Shown one piece after another: positions 6,543 through 14,878 of a DNA stretch of 64,000 nucleotides. Position numbers and translations under genes: made by a program. The DNA comes from Ruminococcus flavefaciens (GTDB lineage Bacteria > Bacillota > Clostridia > Oscillospirales > Ruminococcaceae), in NCBI RefSeq assembly GCF_900143025.1, contig NZ_FRCT01000002.1, positions 295,489 through 359,488 of the forward strand. Direction: 5' to 3'. The notes below the pieces were generated by a model. That model was not told where the DNA came from and made no database searches. It saw nothing but the letters and a program-made list of their open reading frames with translations. Position 1 is the stretch's first letter. Each line of letters opens with the position of its first letter.

Positions 6543-8861
6543 TTATACATTATGCTTTACTCGGTCATGCTCCTCGGCACGCTTGCCGTCGTTGAAACGA
6601 TCAAGGGTTCCTACAAGATAACCTGTGATACGGCGTATCCTGTCAAAAGCGACATTGTTGGAGTGTTCCTTTCTGCCGCAGCATGGACAGGTCTCACCGA
6701 TAATACCTGTATATCCACAGCATGGGTCACGGTCAACAGGGTGGTTTATAGCACCGTAGCCTATTCCCGACTCCTTCATGCAGCGAACTATCTTCTCAAA
6801 TGCGCTGAGATTTTCAAGTGGGTCACCGTCAAGTTCGATATAGCTTATGTGACCTGCATTTGTAAGCTCATGGTAAGGAGCTTCTATCTTTATCTTTTCA
6901 AAAGCGCTTATCGGATAGTAAACAGGTACGTGGAAGGAGTTCGTGTAATAATCACGATCTGTAACTCCTTCTATTATACCGTATTTCTTAGCGTCCATGC
7001 GTACAAAACGTCCTGACAATCCTTCAGCAGGAGTTGCAAGAAGTGAGAAGTTAAGACCTGTTCTCTTTGACTCCTCATCAAGACGTCGTCTCATGGCTGT
7101 AACGATCTCTATGCCGAGCTCTCTTGCTTCTTCACTTTCGCCGTGATGAACTCCGATAAGAGCCTTTAATGTTTCAGCAAGTCCTATAAAGCCTACAGAT
7201 AATGTTCCGTGTTTAAGTACCTCGCCTACTGTGTCATCCGGAGCAAGCTTGTCGGAATCGATCCATATTCCCTGTCCCATAAGGAAGGGATAATTTCTTA
7301 CTCTCTTCTGAGACTGTATCTTGAAGCGGTGCATGAGCTGGTCGATAACAAGCTCTACCTTTTCTTCAAGCATATCAAAGAACAGACCGACATTATGATC
7401 TGCCTTTATAGCAAGACGAGGAAGATTTATAGATGTAAAGCTGAGGTTTCCTCTGCCTGTTACGATCTCTCTTGAAGGATCGTAATTATTTCCGATAACT
7501 CTTGTACGACAGCCCATATATGCTATCTCAGTATCAGGATTGCCCTCCTTGTAATACTGGAGATTATACGGAGCATCTATAAATGAGAAATTCGGGAAAA
7601 GACGCTTTGCAGAAACTCTGCAAGCAAGCTTGAAAAGATCATAGTTTGGATCGGTAGGATTGTAGTTGATACCGTCCTTAATCTTGAAAATATGTATCGG
7701 GAAGATAGGAGTCTCGCCGTTGCCGAGACCTGCTTCCTGAGCGAGGAGAACGTTCTTGATGACCATTCTTCCTTCCGGAGTTGTATCTGTACCGTAATTT
7801 ATAGAACTGAAAGGTGTCTGTGCACCTGCACGGCTGTTCATGGTATTAAGGTTGTGGATAAGAGCTTCCATAGCCTGATAAGTAGCCCTGTCTGTTTCCT
7901 TTTCAGCATTTCTTGTGGCGAAAGCCTGAATTTTCTCAGCAGTTTCCTTATCTGTGTACTTCAGCAGAAGTTCCATTTCCTTTTCCTGATAGCCGTTATC
8001 CTGTGCAAGAACGGGTTTCAGACCAAAGTTTTCGGATATTTCTTTCTTTATATTGTCTATTACCTCAAACTCGTTATCAACACCGCCGATAAGTGAAAGA
8101 GCTCTTGCAACATTCTGTGTATATCTTGCTGCATATGTTTTCTTTACACCCTCAGCCATTGCGTAATCAAATGTCGGTACGCTCTGACCGCCGTGCTGAT
8201 CATTCTGGTTAGACTGGATAGCGATACATGCAAGAGCTGAATAGCTTGCTATATCGTTAGGCTCTCTGAGAAAGCCGTGACCTGTGGAAAAGCCGTTTGT
8301 AAAAAGCTTTTTCAGATCTATCTGCGTACAAGTAGTTGTAAGCGTATAGAAATCCAGATCGTGTATATGTATATCGCCCTCGCGGTGAGCCTTTGCATGA
8401 GCAGGTTCAAGGACGTACATTTCATAATATTCCTTTGCTGATACCGAACCGTATTTGAGCATGGTTCCCATAGCGGTATCACCATCTATATTGGCGTTTT
8501 CACGCTTTATATCACTGTCTTTTGCGGGACTGAAGGTAAGCTCGTTGAGCACGCACATTAGATTGGTTTTCATCTCACGTGAGCGTGTACGCTCGTAACG
8601 GTAGAGAATATATGCCTTTGCTGTTTTGGCGTGACCTTTTTCAATAAGCACTTTCTCGACGAGATCCTGTATCTCTTCAACAGTTGGAGTCTTTCCTGGA
8701 TTTTGTTCCTCATATATTCTGCACACCTCAACAGCAACGTCCATTGCAACATTGAAATCCGTGCCGCCGCGAGTCTGCGCAGCCTTGAAAATAGCATTTG
8801 CTATCTTCTCTATATTAAAAGGAACCTTTCTTCCGTCTCTTTTAATAATATGGATTATCAT
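6543..8861 (-). CDS. nrdD: Anaerobic (class III) ribonucleoside-triphosphate reductase
   Basis: 772 residues. An N-terminal ATP-cone (IIHIIKRDGRKVPFNIEKIA, residues 2-21 onward) senses ATP/dATP and sets overall activity. The barrel domain carries the class III signatures, including the NQNDQHGGQ segment. Near the C-terminus is the zinc site DPCCGYTGIIGETCPCCGR, followed by RITGYLVGTLDRFN, whose Gly is the radical site. It makes deoxynucleotides without oxygen. This is the only ribonucleotide reductase in the window, fitting an obligate anaerobe. GGAGGT lies upstream of the ATG, and an NrdR operator overlaps the leader at 8881-8896. Confidence 0.98.
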   Translation of the reverse strand: MIIHIIKRDGRKVPFNIEKIANAIFKAAQTRGGTDFNVAMDVAVEVCRIYEEQNPGKTPTVEEIQDLVEKVLIEKGHAKTAKAYILYRYERTRSREMKTNLMCVLNELTFSPAKDSDIKRENANIDGDTAMGTMLKYGSVSAKEYYEMYVLEPAHAKAHREGDIHIHDLDFYTLTTTCTQIDLKKLFTNGFSTGHGFLREPNDIASYSALACIAIQSNQNDQHGGQSVPTFDYAMAEGVKKTYAARYTQNVARALSLIGGVDNEFEVIDNIKKEISENFGLKPVLAQDNGYQEKEMELLLKYTDKETAEKIQAFATRNAEKETDRATYQAMEALIHNLNTMNSRAGAQTPFSSINYGTDTTPEGRMVIKNVLLAQEAGLGNGETPIFPIHIFKIKDGINYNPTDPNYDLFKLACRVSAKRLFPNFSFIDAPYNLQYYKEGNPDTEIAYMGCRTRVIGNNYDPSREIVTGRGNLSFTSINLPRLAIKADHNVGLFFDMLEEKVELVIDQLMHRFKIQSQKRVRNYPFLMGQGIWIDSDKLAPDDTVGEVLKHGTLSVGFIGLAETLKALIGVHHGESEEARELGIEIVTAMRRRLDEESKRTGLNFSLLATPAEGLSGRFVRMDAKKYGIIEGVTDRDYYTNSFHVPVYYPISAFEKIKIEAPYHELTNAGHISYIELDGDPLENLSAFEKIVRCMKESGIGYGAINHPVDRDPCCGYTGIIGETCPCCGRKEHSNNVAFDRIRRITGYLVGTLDRFNDGKRAEEHDRVKHNV

Positions 8862-8880
8862 TTTTTTGTCATACCTCCAA

Positions 8881-8896
8881 ACACAATATATAGTGT
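8881..8896. promoter_or_regulatory. NrdR box, promoter-proximal
   Basis: ACACAATATATAGTGT is a near-perfect match to the NrdR consensus. It lies between the nrdD promoter and its ribosome binding site, about 20 bp upstream of the ATG, where bound repressor would block early transcription. Confidence 0.88.
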
Positions 8897-8919
8897 CTGC
8901 CTTTCAAGAGTTCTTTATA

Positions 8920-8948
8920 AGTATAAAACATTCTGAGTCATATGTCAA
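8920..8948 (-). promoter_or_regulatory. Sigma-A promoter of nrdDG
   Basis: On the minus strand, TTGACA (8948-8943), 17 bp and TATACT (8925-8920). Transcription should start near 8913, so the proximal NrdR box is in the leader. Confidence 0.82.
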
Positions 8949-9071
8949 TGTCGTATGTGCACAACTAATCTGCTTTACAAAAGCTGATTATTGTAAAATC
9001 TGTGCATAAATCATTTAAAAAAGAGCTTTTTTTCGATATTTCGTTGTTTCAAGCGCTCTACAGATAGTAAA

Positions 9072-9103
9072 TGTCCCAAACACTATATATAGTGTTTGGG
9101 ACA
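9072..9103. promoter_or_regulatory. Perfect 32-bp palindrome with a second NrdR box
   Basis: The core ACACTATATATAGTGT (9080-9095) is a perfectly symmetrical NrdR box. It is extended on both sides by TGTCCCAA / TTGGGACA so that all 32 bp are self-complementary. It sits 5 bp beyond the stop of the SGNH-like gene and 199 bp (centre to centre) upstream of the proximal box of nrdDG. On either strand no T run follows, so it is a poor intrinsic terminator. Confidence 0.8.
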
Positions 9104-9107
9104 TAAA

Positions 9108-9974
9108 TTATACAGTATGACAAAGTATGTAATCTGCTATAGTTTTGTAAGCAGATTCTGTAAGTGCACCTGTTGAAGTATCTCTGTACTCGTTTGAAAG
9201 AGCACCGTCTACACCTTTAAGTGCAGTGTTTGTATCAATGCAGTATACGTTATGCATATTAGCAATAGTAAGAAGCTTTGTATTGAACTCGTTTATTGAT
9301 CCATTGCCTATAGTTGCATTTGCATCATCTCGCACAGGCGGAAGCTGCATTATATAAATAGCAGCATCAGGAAGGTATCCTCGCAGATTTTTTATAAATT
9401 CGGTATAGCTTGATATCATATCTTCAGTCTTTGAAGTGCCGATATCGCTACCAAGCATGATATACACTATCTCAGGCTTCTTAGCCTGTAATACCTCATA
9501 AACGGTCTTAGTACCGTATGATGACTCTACAGCAACTGTATTGCACCCTGCTGCACTGAGCTCACTGCTTCCTATAACGTCTTTTAGACCTGTATATTTT
9601 GCCATATCAATAAGCGTTGAATCTGTAACGAGACAGCATGATGAAAGATAATCTGCGCTTTTTGCTTCTGACTGAGCTATAGGGTTTGTTATCCTGTTTT
9701 TGTCATCAGCAGAAGTGTCCTCGCTGTTTTCAGAACCGTCATCTTTGTTTAAGTCACTATTGGCAGGAGAAGCTCCTTTATTCTCATTGCCTTTATCATC
9801 GCCAAACTCTTCGCTGAAAAAATTCTCGTTAAAGTTTGCTGCTGCCATATATATAATAAACCAGGCAGAAAAGGACAGTGCAAATATGAGTATAAGTCCC
9901 CATATACTGAATCTCACCTTTGGTCTGCCGCGTTTTTTATCAGAAATCCTTGTAATACTCTTCTTTTTAGCCAT
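9108..9974 (-). CDS. Membrane-anchored SGNH/GDSL-like hydrolase, degenerate
   Basis: 288 residues from the ATG at 9974 (GGGAG six bases upstream; a TTG at 9986 lies before that site). A short basic cytoplasmic tail and a membrane span (~residues 22-45) lead to an acidic, Asn/Ser-rich linker (~46-95), then a domain of about 190 residues with an SGNH-like order: CCLVTDSTLI (GDS-like Ser block), VYIMLGSDIG (position of the GxN block, here GSD) and a C-terminal segment where the usual DxxH is not evident. It may therefore be a non-catalytic or variant SGNH protein acting on cell-wall or surface glycans; the role is unknown. It is monocistronic with a repeat-rich leader. Confidence 0.7.
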   Translation of the reverse strand: MAKKKSITRISDKKRGRPKVRFSIWGLILIFALSFSAWFIIYMAAANFNENFFSEEFGDDKGNENKGASPANSDLNKDDGSENSEDTSADDKNRITNPIAQSEAKSADYLSSCCLVTDSTLIDMAKYTGLKDVIGSSELSAAGCNTVAVESSYGTKTVYEVLQAKKPEIVYIMLGSDIGTSKTEDMISSYTEFIKNLRGYLPDAAIYIMQLPPVRDDANATIGNGSINEFNTKLLTIANMHNVYCIDTNTALKGVDGALSNEYRDTSTGALTESAYKTIADYILCHTV

Positions 9975-9997
9975 TTTTTCTCCCAACTCTTAAAAGC

Positions 9998-10038
9998 TGC
10001 CGAATTACGGTATTCGGCATACCGAAATGTGCCGAAAC
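9998..10038 (-). promoter_or_regulatory. Leader with mutually exclusive hairpins upstream of the SGNH-like gene
   Basis: Three near-copies of TTTCGGCA/TTTCGGTA/ATTCGGCA surround one TGCCGAAT. TGCCGAAT (on either strand) can pair with ATTCGGCA (8-bp stem, 6-nt loop), or CGGTAT can pair with ATACCG (6-bp stem, 5-nt loop), but not both. It lies inside the leader given the promoter at 10052-10080. Confidence 0.45.
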
Positions 10039-10051
10039 GACATACAAATAT

Positions 10052-10080
10052 ATTATATCTCTTTTTTTATACATTTGCAA
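10052..10080 (-). promoter_or_regulatory. Sigma-A promoter of the SGNH-like gene
   Basis: On the minus strand, TTGCAA (10080-10075), 17 bp and TATAAT (10057-10052). Confidence 0.72.
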
Positions 10081-10128
10081 TACATTTCAGTAATTTTACA
10101 ACATTTTTATTTTTCTGCTATTATTGTC

Positions 10129-10157
10129 TTGAATTATTTTCGGAAATAGTCTATAAT
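10129..10157 (+). promoter_or_regulatory. Sigma-A promoter of the zinc-ribbon gene
   Basis: TTGAAT (10129-10134), 17 bp and TATAAT (10152-10157), 33 bp before the start codon. Confidence 0.75.
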
Positions 10158-10190
10158 TATACTATACTGTTTTTTAAGGAGGGACGATAT

Positions 10191-10541
10191 ATGATGCACT
10201 GCGGCAAGCCTATGTACAGAGGAAGATTTGCTATGGAAAAACGTGGTATTCCGGGAAAAGGCTCATCTCTCATTTATCCTGTTGCTGCCTTTTATGACGG
10301 TGAAGATAAAATATGTGAAACTCCTGTTGACTCTACACTTGGCTATTACTGCTCTGAATGTGGTCTTATGCTCGGTGTATTTCCCGTAACTCACCCTACA
10401 GGCTTTGTGGGAAGGTTTAATGAGAGTATCAATGACAAAATTGATATCCTTCCACAGAAGATATGTCCCGAATGCGGCGCAGAGATAGATGTTGATTATC
10501 CGCGCTGCCCTTTCTGCGGTCACATATATGAAGTTATTTAA
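10191..10541 (+). CDS. Small zinc-ribbon protein
   Basis: 116 residues from the ATG at 10191, which has AAGGAGGG nine bases upstream; the longer frame from 10029 starts before the promoter and is not used. Two metal-binding regions are visible: an N-terminal MMHCGKPM with YYCSECGLML, and a C-terminal rubredoxin-like pair KICPECGAEI and PRCPFCGHIY. Similar double zinc-ribbon proteins are often called zinc-ribbon domain or DUF proteins and are thought to contact nucleic acid or proteins. No specific function can be assigned. It lies upstream of pyrE, separated by a weak hairpin. Confidence 0.75.
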   Translation: MMHCGKPMYRGRFAMEKRGIPGKGSSLIYPVAAFYDGEDKICETPVDSTLGYYCSECGLMLGVFPVTHPTGFVGRFNESINDKIDILPQKICPECGAEIDVDYPRCPFCGHIYEVI

Positions 10542-10594
10542 TGTCTTAAACCTGCTTTGCAGGCTTTAAATAAATACATTACGGAGGATTAAAT

Positions 10595-11248
10595 ATGACT
10601 TACAAGGAAAGCTTTATAAAGTTTATGGTAGATTGCGGAGTGCTTACTTTCGGTGAATTTACACTGAAAAGCGGCAGAAAAGCTCCTTATTTCATCAACT
10701 GCGGCAATTACAAAACAGGTGCTCAGCTTGCAAAGCTTGGCGAATACTATGCCGAATGCATAAAAGCAAACAATATTCCCGTAGATACTCTCTTCGGACC
10801 TGCTTATAAGGGAATCCCGCTTGCTGTATCCGCAGTAGTTGCACTCAGCAACAAGTTCGATATAGATGTTTCCTACTGCTTTGACAGAAAAGAAGCAAAG
10901 AATCACGGCGAGGGCGGTATGTTTGTCGGAAAAACACTTGAGGACGGTGAAAACGTTGTTATAATCGACGACGTTATGACTTCAGGAAAGGCTCTCCGTG
11001 AGTCAATGCCAAAGCTTATGACAGCCGCTGATGTTAACGTTACAGGTATGGTCATTACTGTTGACCGTATGGAAAAAGGCACAGGCGAGCTTTCTGCGGT
11101 CCAGGAAGTTAAGCGTGATTTCGGTGTTATCGTATATCCTATCGTTACAATGGAAGATATTATCGAAGCGATAAAGAACGATATCGTTCCAGGCAAGGAA
11201 TATCTCGATAAAATGCTGGAGTACAGAGAACAGTACGGAGTTAAATAA
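10595..11248 (+). CDS. pyrE: Orotate phosphoribosyltransferase
   Basis: 217 residues. It converts orotate and PRPP to orotidine 5'-monophosphate in pyrimidine synthesis. The PRPP-binding motif VVIIDDVMTSGKA is at residues ~124-136, and the N-terminal LKSGRKAPYFINCG segment and the TLFGPAYKGIPLA loop are typical of PyrE. The ribosome site ACGGAGGA precedes the ATG. No other pyr gene is adjacent and no PyrR attenuator is seen. It ends at a terminator shared with the convergent carrier gene. Confidence 0.96.
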   Translation: MTYKESFIKFMVDCGVLTFGEFTLKSGRKAPYFINCGNYKTGAQLAKLGEYYAECIKANNIPVDTLFGPAYKGIPLAVSAVVALSNKFDIDVSYCFDRKEAKNHGEGGMFVGKTLEDGENVVIIDDVMTSGKALRESMPKLMTAADVNVTGMVITVDRMEKGTGELSAVQEVKRDFGVIVYPIVTMEDIIEAIKNDIVPGKEYLDKMLEYREQYGVK

Positions 11249-11284
11249 AAAAATTAAGTGCTTCCATTACGGAAGCACTTTTTA
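11247..11284 (+). terminator. Bidirectional terminator, pyrE / end of the fum-hdr-flx-frd operon
   Basis: The stem AAGTGCTTCC-attac-GGAAGCACTT has an A run on the left and a T run on the right, so it serves both converging transcripts. Confidence 0.9.
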
Positions 11285-11286
11285 TG

Positions 11287-12498
11287 TTACTTGAAAAGTA
11301 TTATCAGGAACTGTGATACCAGAACTACTGATATAAGAGCTACAGGATAGGTTGATGCATATGCAGAAGCAACATTCTCTGTGCCTGCTGTACTGATAAG
11401 GGTACCAAGCGCAGGGGTAGATGTCATGCCTCCTGTGATCGAGCCAAGGTTGTTGAGAAGTCTGAGCTTCAGAACATACTTAGCAAACAGATATCCTATT
11501 ATCATAGGAAGAATAGTCATTACCATTCCATATACGAAGTATACTGCATCAAAGTACTGTACAAACTTAGCTCCTCCTGATACTCCTGCGCCGATAAGGA
11601 AGAACATAAGTCCCAGCTCGCGGAATACCTTGAGAGTTGAATCCTTTGGCATTATCGAGAATTTACCGATACGTCCAAAGTGTCCGAATATCAAAGATAC
11701 AAGCAAACAGCCTCCTGTTGTTGACAGCGAGAAGTTGCCGAACTTGAATGAACCGATTATAATTCCGAAAAATGCAGCCAATGAAAAAGGCATGATACCG
11801 AAGCTGTCCATTTCGATGAGCTTGAACATCATCTTTTCCTTTGTATCTTTTTTTTCTGTAGGAGCAAGAAGCTCTCTTTCCTTAGCCATATCAGCCTTTG
11901 TGAGCTTCGGAATGATCTGAACAAAAAGAACAACGCCGATAACTCCGAAGATATAAGCGATAGCATAACCTACGGAAACGATACTCTGTAAGTGGTCGCT
12001 TCCAACTGCGTCTTTAGCAGCTGAGAAGCCCGGAGTACTTGTAAGAGCACCCGAAAGAATACCTGTCAGCATAGCGGTAAACTCTTCGTTGTTAAGATCA
12101 GTGAAGTTTCTGCCTATCATGATGCAGCCTGCACAGGCAAGTCCGCCGCTGAGAATGATGATTATTGCAAGAATAACATAAGATTTGAAGTTTTTCTTGA
12201 AGTTTCCGAAAAAACTGGGACCTGCAATGAATCCAACTGCCGTAACAAAGAGAATAAGTCCCAGGTTGTCAACTATTTTCAGAGCATTACCAACGAAGTC
12301 GGTATTTATCTCGGCTGAAAGATCTTTATAGAAAATACAACCGTATAAAAGAGCGATAATGAATACGCCTGCTGTTCCGAGAGAAATGCCTTTGATCGTT
12401 ATTCTGCCAAGTATATAGCCAAGAGCTGCTATGGCGATAACTGATATCATAAGAAAGGAAACGTCGTGAATTGACAGAATTCCGTTAAAACAATCCAT
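11287..12498 (-). CDS. AspT/YidE-type anion exchanger, probable dicarboxylate carrier
   Basis: 403 residues with about ten membrane spans in two related halves. Each half contains the signature of the aspartate:alanine exchanger (AAE) family: GILSGALTSTPG in the first and GGMTSTPALGTL in the second. The TrkA-C domains found between the halves of many AAE proteins are missing, leaving only a short cytoplasmic loop (KADMAKERELLAPTEKK). It is the last gene of the fumarase/fumarate reductase operon, so export of succinate or exchange of C4-dicarboxylates is the best guess, by context only. AAE members otherwise exchange amino acids. A 64-bp gap with a hairpin (12537-12557) separates it from frdA. 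Confidence 0.8.
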   Translation of the reverse strand: MDCFNGILSIHDVSFLMISVIAIAALGYILGRITIKGISLGTAGVFIIALLYGCIFYKDLSAEINTDFVGNALKIVDNLGLILFVTAVGFIAGPSFFGNFKKNFKSYVILAIIIILSGGLACAGCIMIGRNFTDLNNEEFTAMLTGILSGALTSTPGFSAAKDAVGSDHLQSIVSVGYAIAYIFGVIGVVLFVQIIPKLTKADMAKERELLAPTEKKDTKEKMMFKLIEMDSFGIMPFSLAAFFGIIIGSFKFGNFSLSTTGGCLLVSLIFGHFGRIGKFSIMPKDSTLKVFRELGLMFFLIGAGVSGGAKFVQYFDAVYFVYGMVMTILPMIIGYLFAKYVLKLRLLNNLGSITGGMTSTPALGTLISTAGTENVASAYASTYPVALISVVLVSQFLIILFK

Positions 12499-12562
12499 TT
12501 TATATCACTTAACTTTCTTTTATAATAACATATTTTGGGACGCTTTTTACAGCGCCCCATTT

Positions 12563-14167
12563 TTATTTATTTTTTCTTGCATAGTGTGGAAGGAGCATCG
12601 GTGAAGCTACACCGCTTGCAGCACCTGACTGTGCAAGTTCATTGTTGAACTTCTCGATATGATCAAGAGTTAACTTAGCAGGAGCCGCTGTTTCCTTAGC
12701 CTTAGCAGCTGCATAGATACCTGCATTTCTGCCAAATACGATAACATCAAGAAGCGAGTTGCCCATAAGTCTGTTTCTGCCGTGGATTCCGCCTGCAACC
12801 TCACCTGCTGCATAGAGGTTCTCAACTCCTGTAGCACAGTCATCGGAAATATCGAGTCCGCCGTTCTGATAGTGGAGTGTAGGATATACAAGGATAGGCT
12901 CCTTGCGTATGTCAATACCGTACTTGCCGAACATTCTCATCATGGCAGGGATTCTCTTTTCAATAGTTCCCTCTCCGTGAATGTACTCTATCATAGGTGT
13001 ATCAAGCCATATGGACTTGCCAAGTGTGGTTTCGATACCCTTTCCGCGCTCGGTGCACTCACGAATGATAGAAGCAGCTGTAACATCACGGGTCTCAAGC
13101 GGATGCATGAATACATCACCGTCGATATTGACCAGCTTTGCACCAAGTGAACGAACCTTTTCTGTAACAAGAGCGCCGAATATCTGCTCGGGATAGCCTG
13201 TACCTGTTGGGTGATACTGAAGCGTATCAGCGTAAAGGAGCTTTGCACCTACACGATATCCAAGGATAAGTCCGTCAGCTGTTGCACCGTAGTGGTTAGA
13301 TGTCGGGAAGCCCTGATAATGAAGTCTGCCTGCACCGCCTGTTGCGATAATAACCGTCTTTGCTCTTGCAACAAGAAGTTCCTTTGTCTCCATATTCATA
13401 AGAACAGCGCCTGCTGCTCTGCCCTTATCATCAAGGATTATCTCAACAGCGGCTGTAAAATCAATTACAGGTATTCCTCTGTTGATAACTTCATCACGAA
13501 GCGTACGCATTATCTCAGCACCGGAATAATCCTTTGCAGCGTGCATTCTTTTACGAGAAGTACCGCCGCCGTGAGTTGTTACCATTGTGCCGTCGGCTTC
13601 CTTGTCGAACTCTACGCCAAGCTTGTTGAGCCACTGTATAGCTTCGGGAGCTTTTGTTACAAGCTTCTTTACAAGCTCGGGCTTTGCAGCAAAGTGACCG
13701 CCGCCAAAAGCATCGAGGAAATGTATTGCAGGCGAATCATTTGGCTTATCAGCAGCCTGAATACCGCCCTCTGCCATCATTGTATTTGCGTCGCCGATAC
13801 GCAGCTTTGTAACGATCATTGCCTTTACACCTGCATCATCAGCTTCAATAGCAGCAGAAGCACCTGCGCCGCCTCCGCCGATTATAAGTACATCTGTATC
13901 ATAATCAGGAGCAGTAAGATCAACGTCTGCTGCATTTATACGGCTCTTGCCCTGTAGAAGGGCGGCAAGCTGAGTAGGAACCTTATCGCCTTTGTTTACG
14001 CCTGCGGAAAGAACTGTGAATTCATCCTGCTTATAGTCAGGGTGGAAATTAGCAAGGAGCTCGTCCTTCTCCTCGGCAGTCATTCTTCTGGGTTCGAGAG
14101 CAGCATTTTCAGCTCTCTTAGCTGCAACTACCTTTGCAAGTTCATTAAGCTTTTCTACTTTATACAT
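12563..14167 (-). CDS. frdA: Fumarate reductase flavoprotein subunit (soluble type)
   Basis: 534 residues of the FrdA/SdhA/TfrA flavoprotein family, reducing fumarate to succinate at FAD. The N-terminal Rossmann motif DVLIIGGGGAGASAAIEA (~residue 90-107) binds FAD; HGGGTSRKRMHAAKD is the loop holding the flavin; QYHPTGTG and ETRDVTAASIIRE carry residues around the substrate site; GEVAGGIHGRNRLMGNS is the C-terminal FAD signature. An extra ~85 residues precede the FAD motif. There is no membrane-anchor gene nearby, and the partner FeS gene has two 4Fe-4S motifs instead of the SdhB pattern, so this is more like methanogen thiol:fumarate reductase TfrA than the quinol enzyme. L-aspartate oxidase is a lesser alternative. 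Confidence 0.9.
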   Translation of the reverse strand: MYKVEKLNELAKVVAAKRAENAALEPRRMTAEEKDELLANFHPDYKQDEFTVLSAGVNKGDKVPTQLAALLQGKSRINAADVDLTAPDYDTDVLIIGGGGAGASAAIEADDAGVKAMIVTKLRIGDANTMMAEGGIQAADKPNDSPAIHFLDAFGGGHFAAKPELVKKLVTKAPEAIQWLNKLGVEFDKEADGTMVTTHGGGTSRKRMHAAKDYSGAEIMRTLRDEVINRGIPVIDFTAAVEIILDDKGRAAGAVLMNMETKELLVARAKTVIIATGGAGRLHYQGFPTSNHYGATADGLILGYRVGAKLLYADTLQYHPTGTGYPEQIFGALVTEKVRSLGAKLVNIDGDVFMHPLETRDVTAASIIRECTERGKGIETTLGKSIWLDTPMIEYIHGEGTIEKRIPAMMRMFGKYGIDIRKEPILVYPTLHYQNGGLDISDDCATGVENLYAAGEVAGGIHGRNRLMGNSLLDVIVFGRNAGIYAAAKAKETAAPAKLTLDHIEKFNNELAQSGAASGVASPMLLPHYARKNK

Positions 14168-14179
14168 TGTCTCTCCCCC

Positions 14180-14863
14180 TTACTTCTCGATCTCACGGTG
14201 ATTATACATATCCTTGATCTCTTCTATGCTGTCAACCGCCTTAGTCATAAGCTCTTCGATCTCTTTGTCAAAGATGCCCTCGTTAACTTCCTTTACTCTG
14301 TCGGAGAGATGTCCGCACTCCGGCTCGATGTACTTGCCGTTAAGACGTCTTGCAAGCATAGCTACCTGAGGGTGTGAAATACCTGCCGGACATCGTGATG
14401 AACATACACCGCACATTACGCAGTCAAAGCTCTCCTCTGCACACTTATCATACTCGCCTCTCTGAGCATATGCGATATACTGCATAACATTGAGTTCCTG
14501 AGTACAAGCCTTTGTACAGGCATTGCAGCCGATACAGCTGTATATTTCGGGATAAAGCTGCATCATTATCTGCTGTGTGGGCTTTATCTCCTCAATGTTG
14601 TAAACTCTCTTTTCAAGCGGGAAGAATGGAAGTGTTGCAACATACATTCCCTCCTGAACCTCTGTCTGACAGGCAAGACAGCCGTGAAGCTCTATCTCGC
14701 CCTTTATTCTGTATATAGTTGCACAGGCTCCGCAGAAACCATTTCGGCAGCCGCAGCCTCTTACAAGGTCATAGCCTGCATATTCCATAGCTGTCATTAT
14801 CGTAAGACCTGCCGGAACTTCATACTTTTTACCGAACAGGTAAACATTCAACATATTTTCCAT
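14180..14863 (-). CDS. frdB: Fumarate reductase iron-sulfur subunit (2Fe-2S + 2x4Fe-4S)
   Basis: 227 residues. An N-terminal ferredoxin fold has the 2Fe-2S pattern CGCRNGFCGAC (residues 37-47) with CLAC at 62-65; then come CIGCNACTKAC (~108-118) and CVMCGVCSSRC (~147-157), each a 4Fe-4S motif. It would wire electrons to FrdA. Methanogen TfrB carries in addition a CCG heterodisulfide-reductase domain; here that domain is absent and exists as separate HdrB in the same operon, suggesting HdrBC feeds FrdB directly. It is 12 bp upstream of frdA and 15 bp downstream of the FAD/NAD reductase gene. Confidence 0.88.
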   Translation of the reverse strand: MENMLNVYLFGKKYEVPAGLTIMTAMEYAGYDLVRGCGCRNGFCGACATIYRIKGEIELHGCLACQTEVQEGMYVATLPFFPLEKRVYNIEEIKPTQQIMMQLYPEIYSCIGCNACTKACTQELNVMQYIAYAQRGEYDKCAEESFDCVMCGVCSSRCPAGISHPQVAMLARRLNGKYIEPECGHLSDRVKEVNEGIFDKEIEELMTKAVDSIEEIKDMYNHREIEK

Positions 14864-14878
14864 GCGAAAATCTCCTCC

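Noticed and set aside
9072..9103. Intrinsic terminator of the SGNH-like gene
   Set aside because: The palindrome is perfect but no T run follows on the minus strand, and the core is a symmetrical NrdR box; a regulatory role fits better.
12537..12557. Terminator between frdA and the carrier gene
   Set aside because: The GGGACGC / GCGCCCC hairpin is followed on the minus strand by AAAATATG, not T's; the carrier is likely in the same transcript, perhaps with processing or attenuation at this hairpin.
13211..13957. 248-codon plus-strand open frame
   Set aside because: Antisense to frdA, without a ribosome site; its composition is Cys/Ser/His-rich as expected for a shadow of a real gene.
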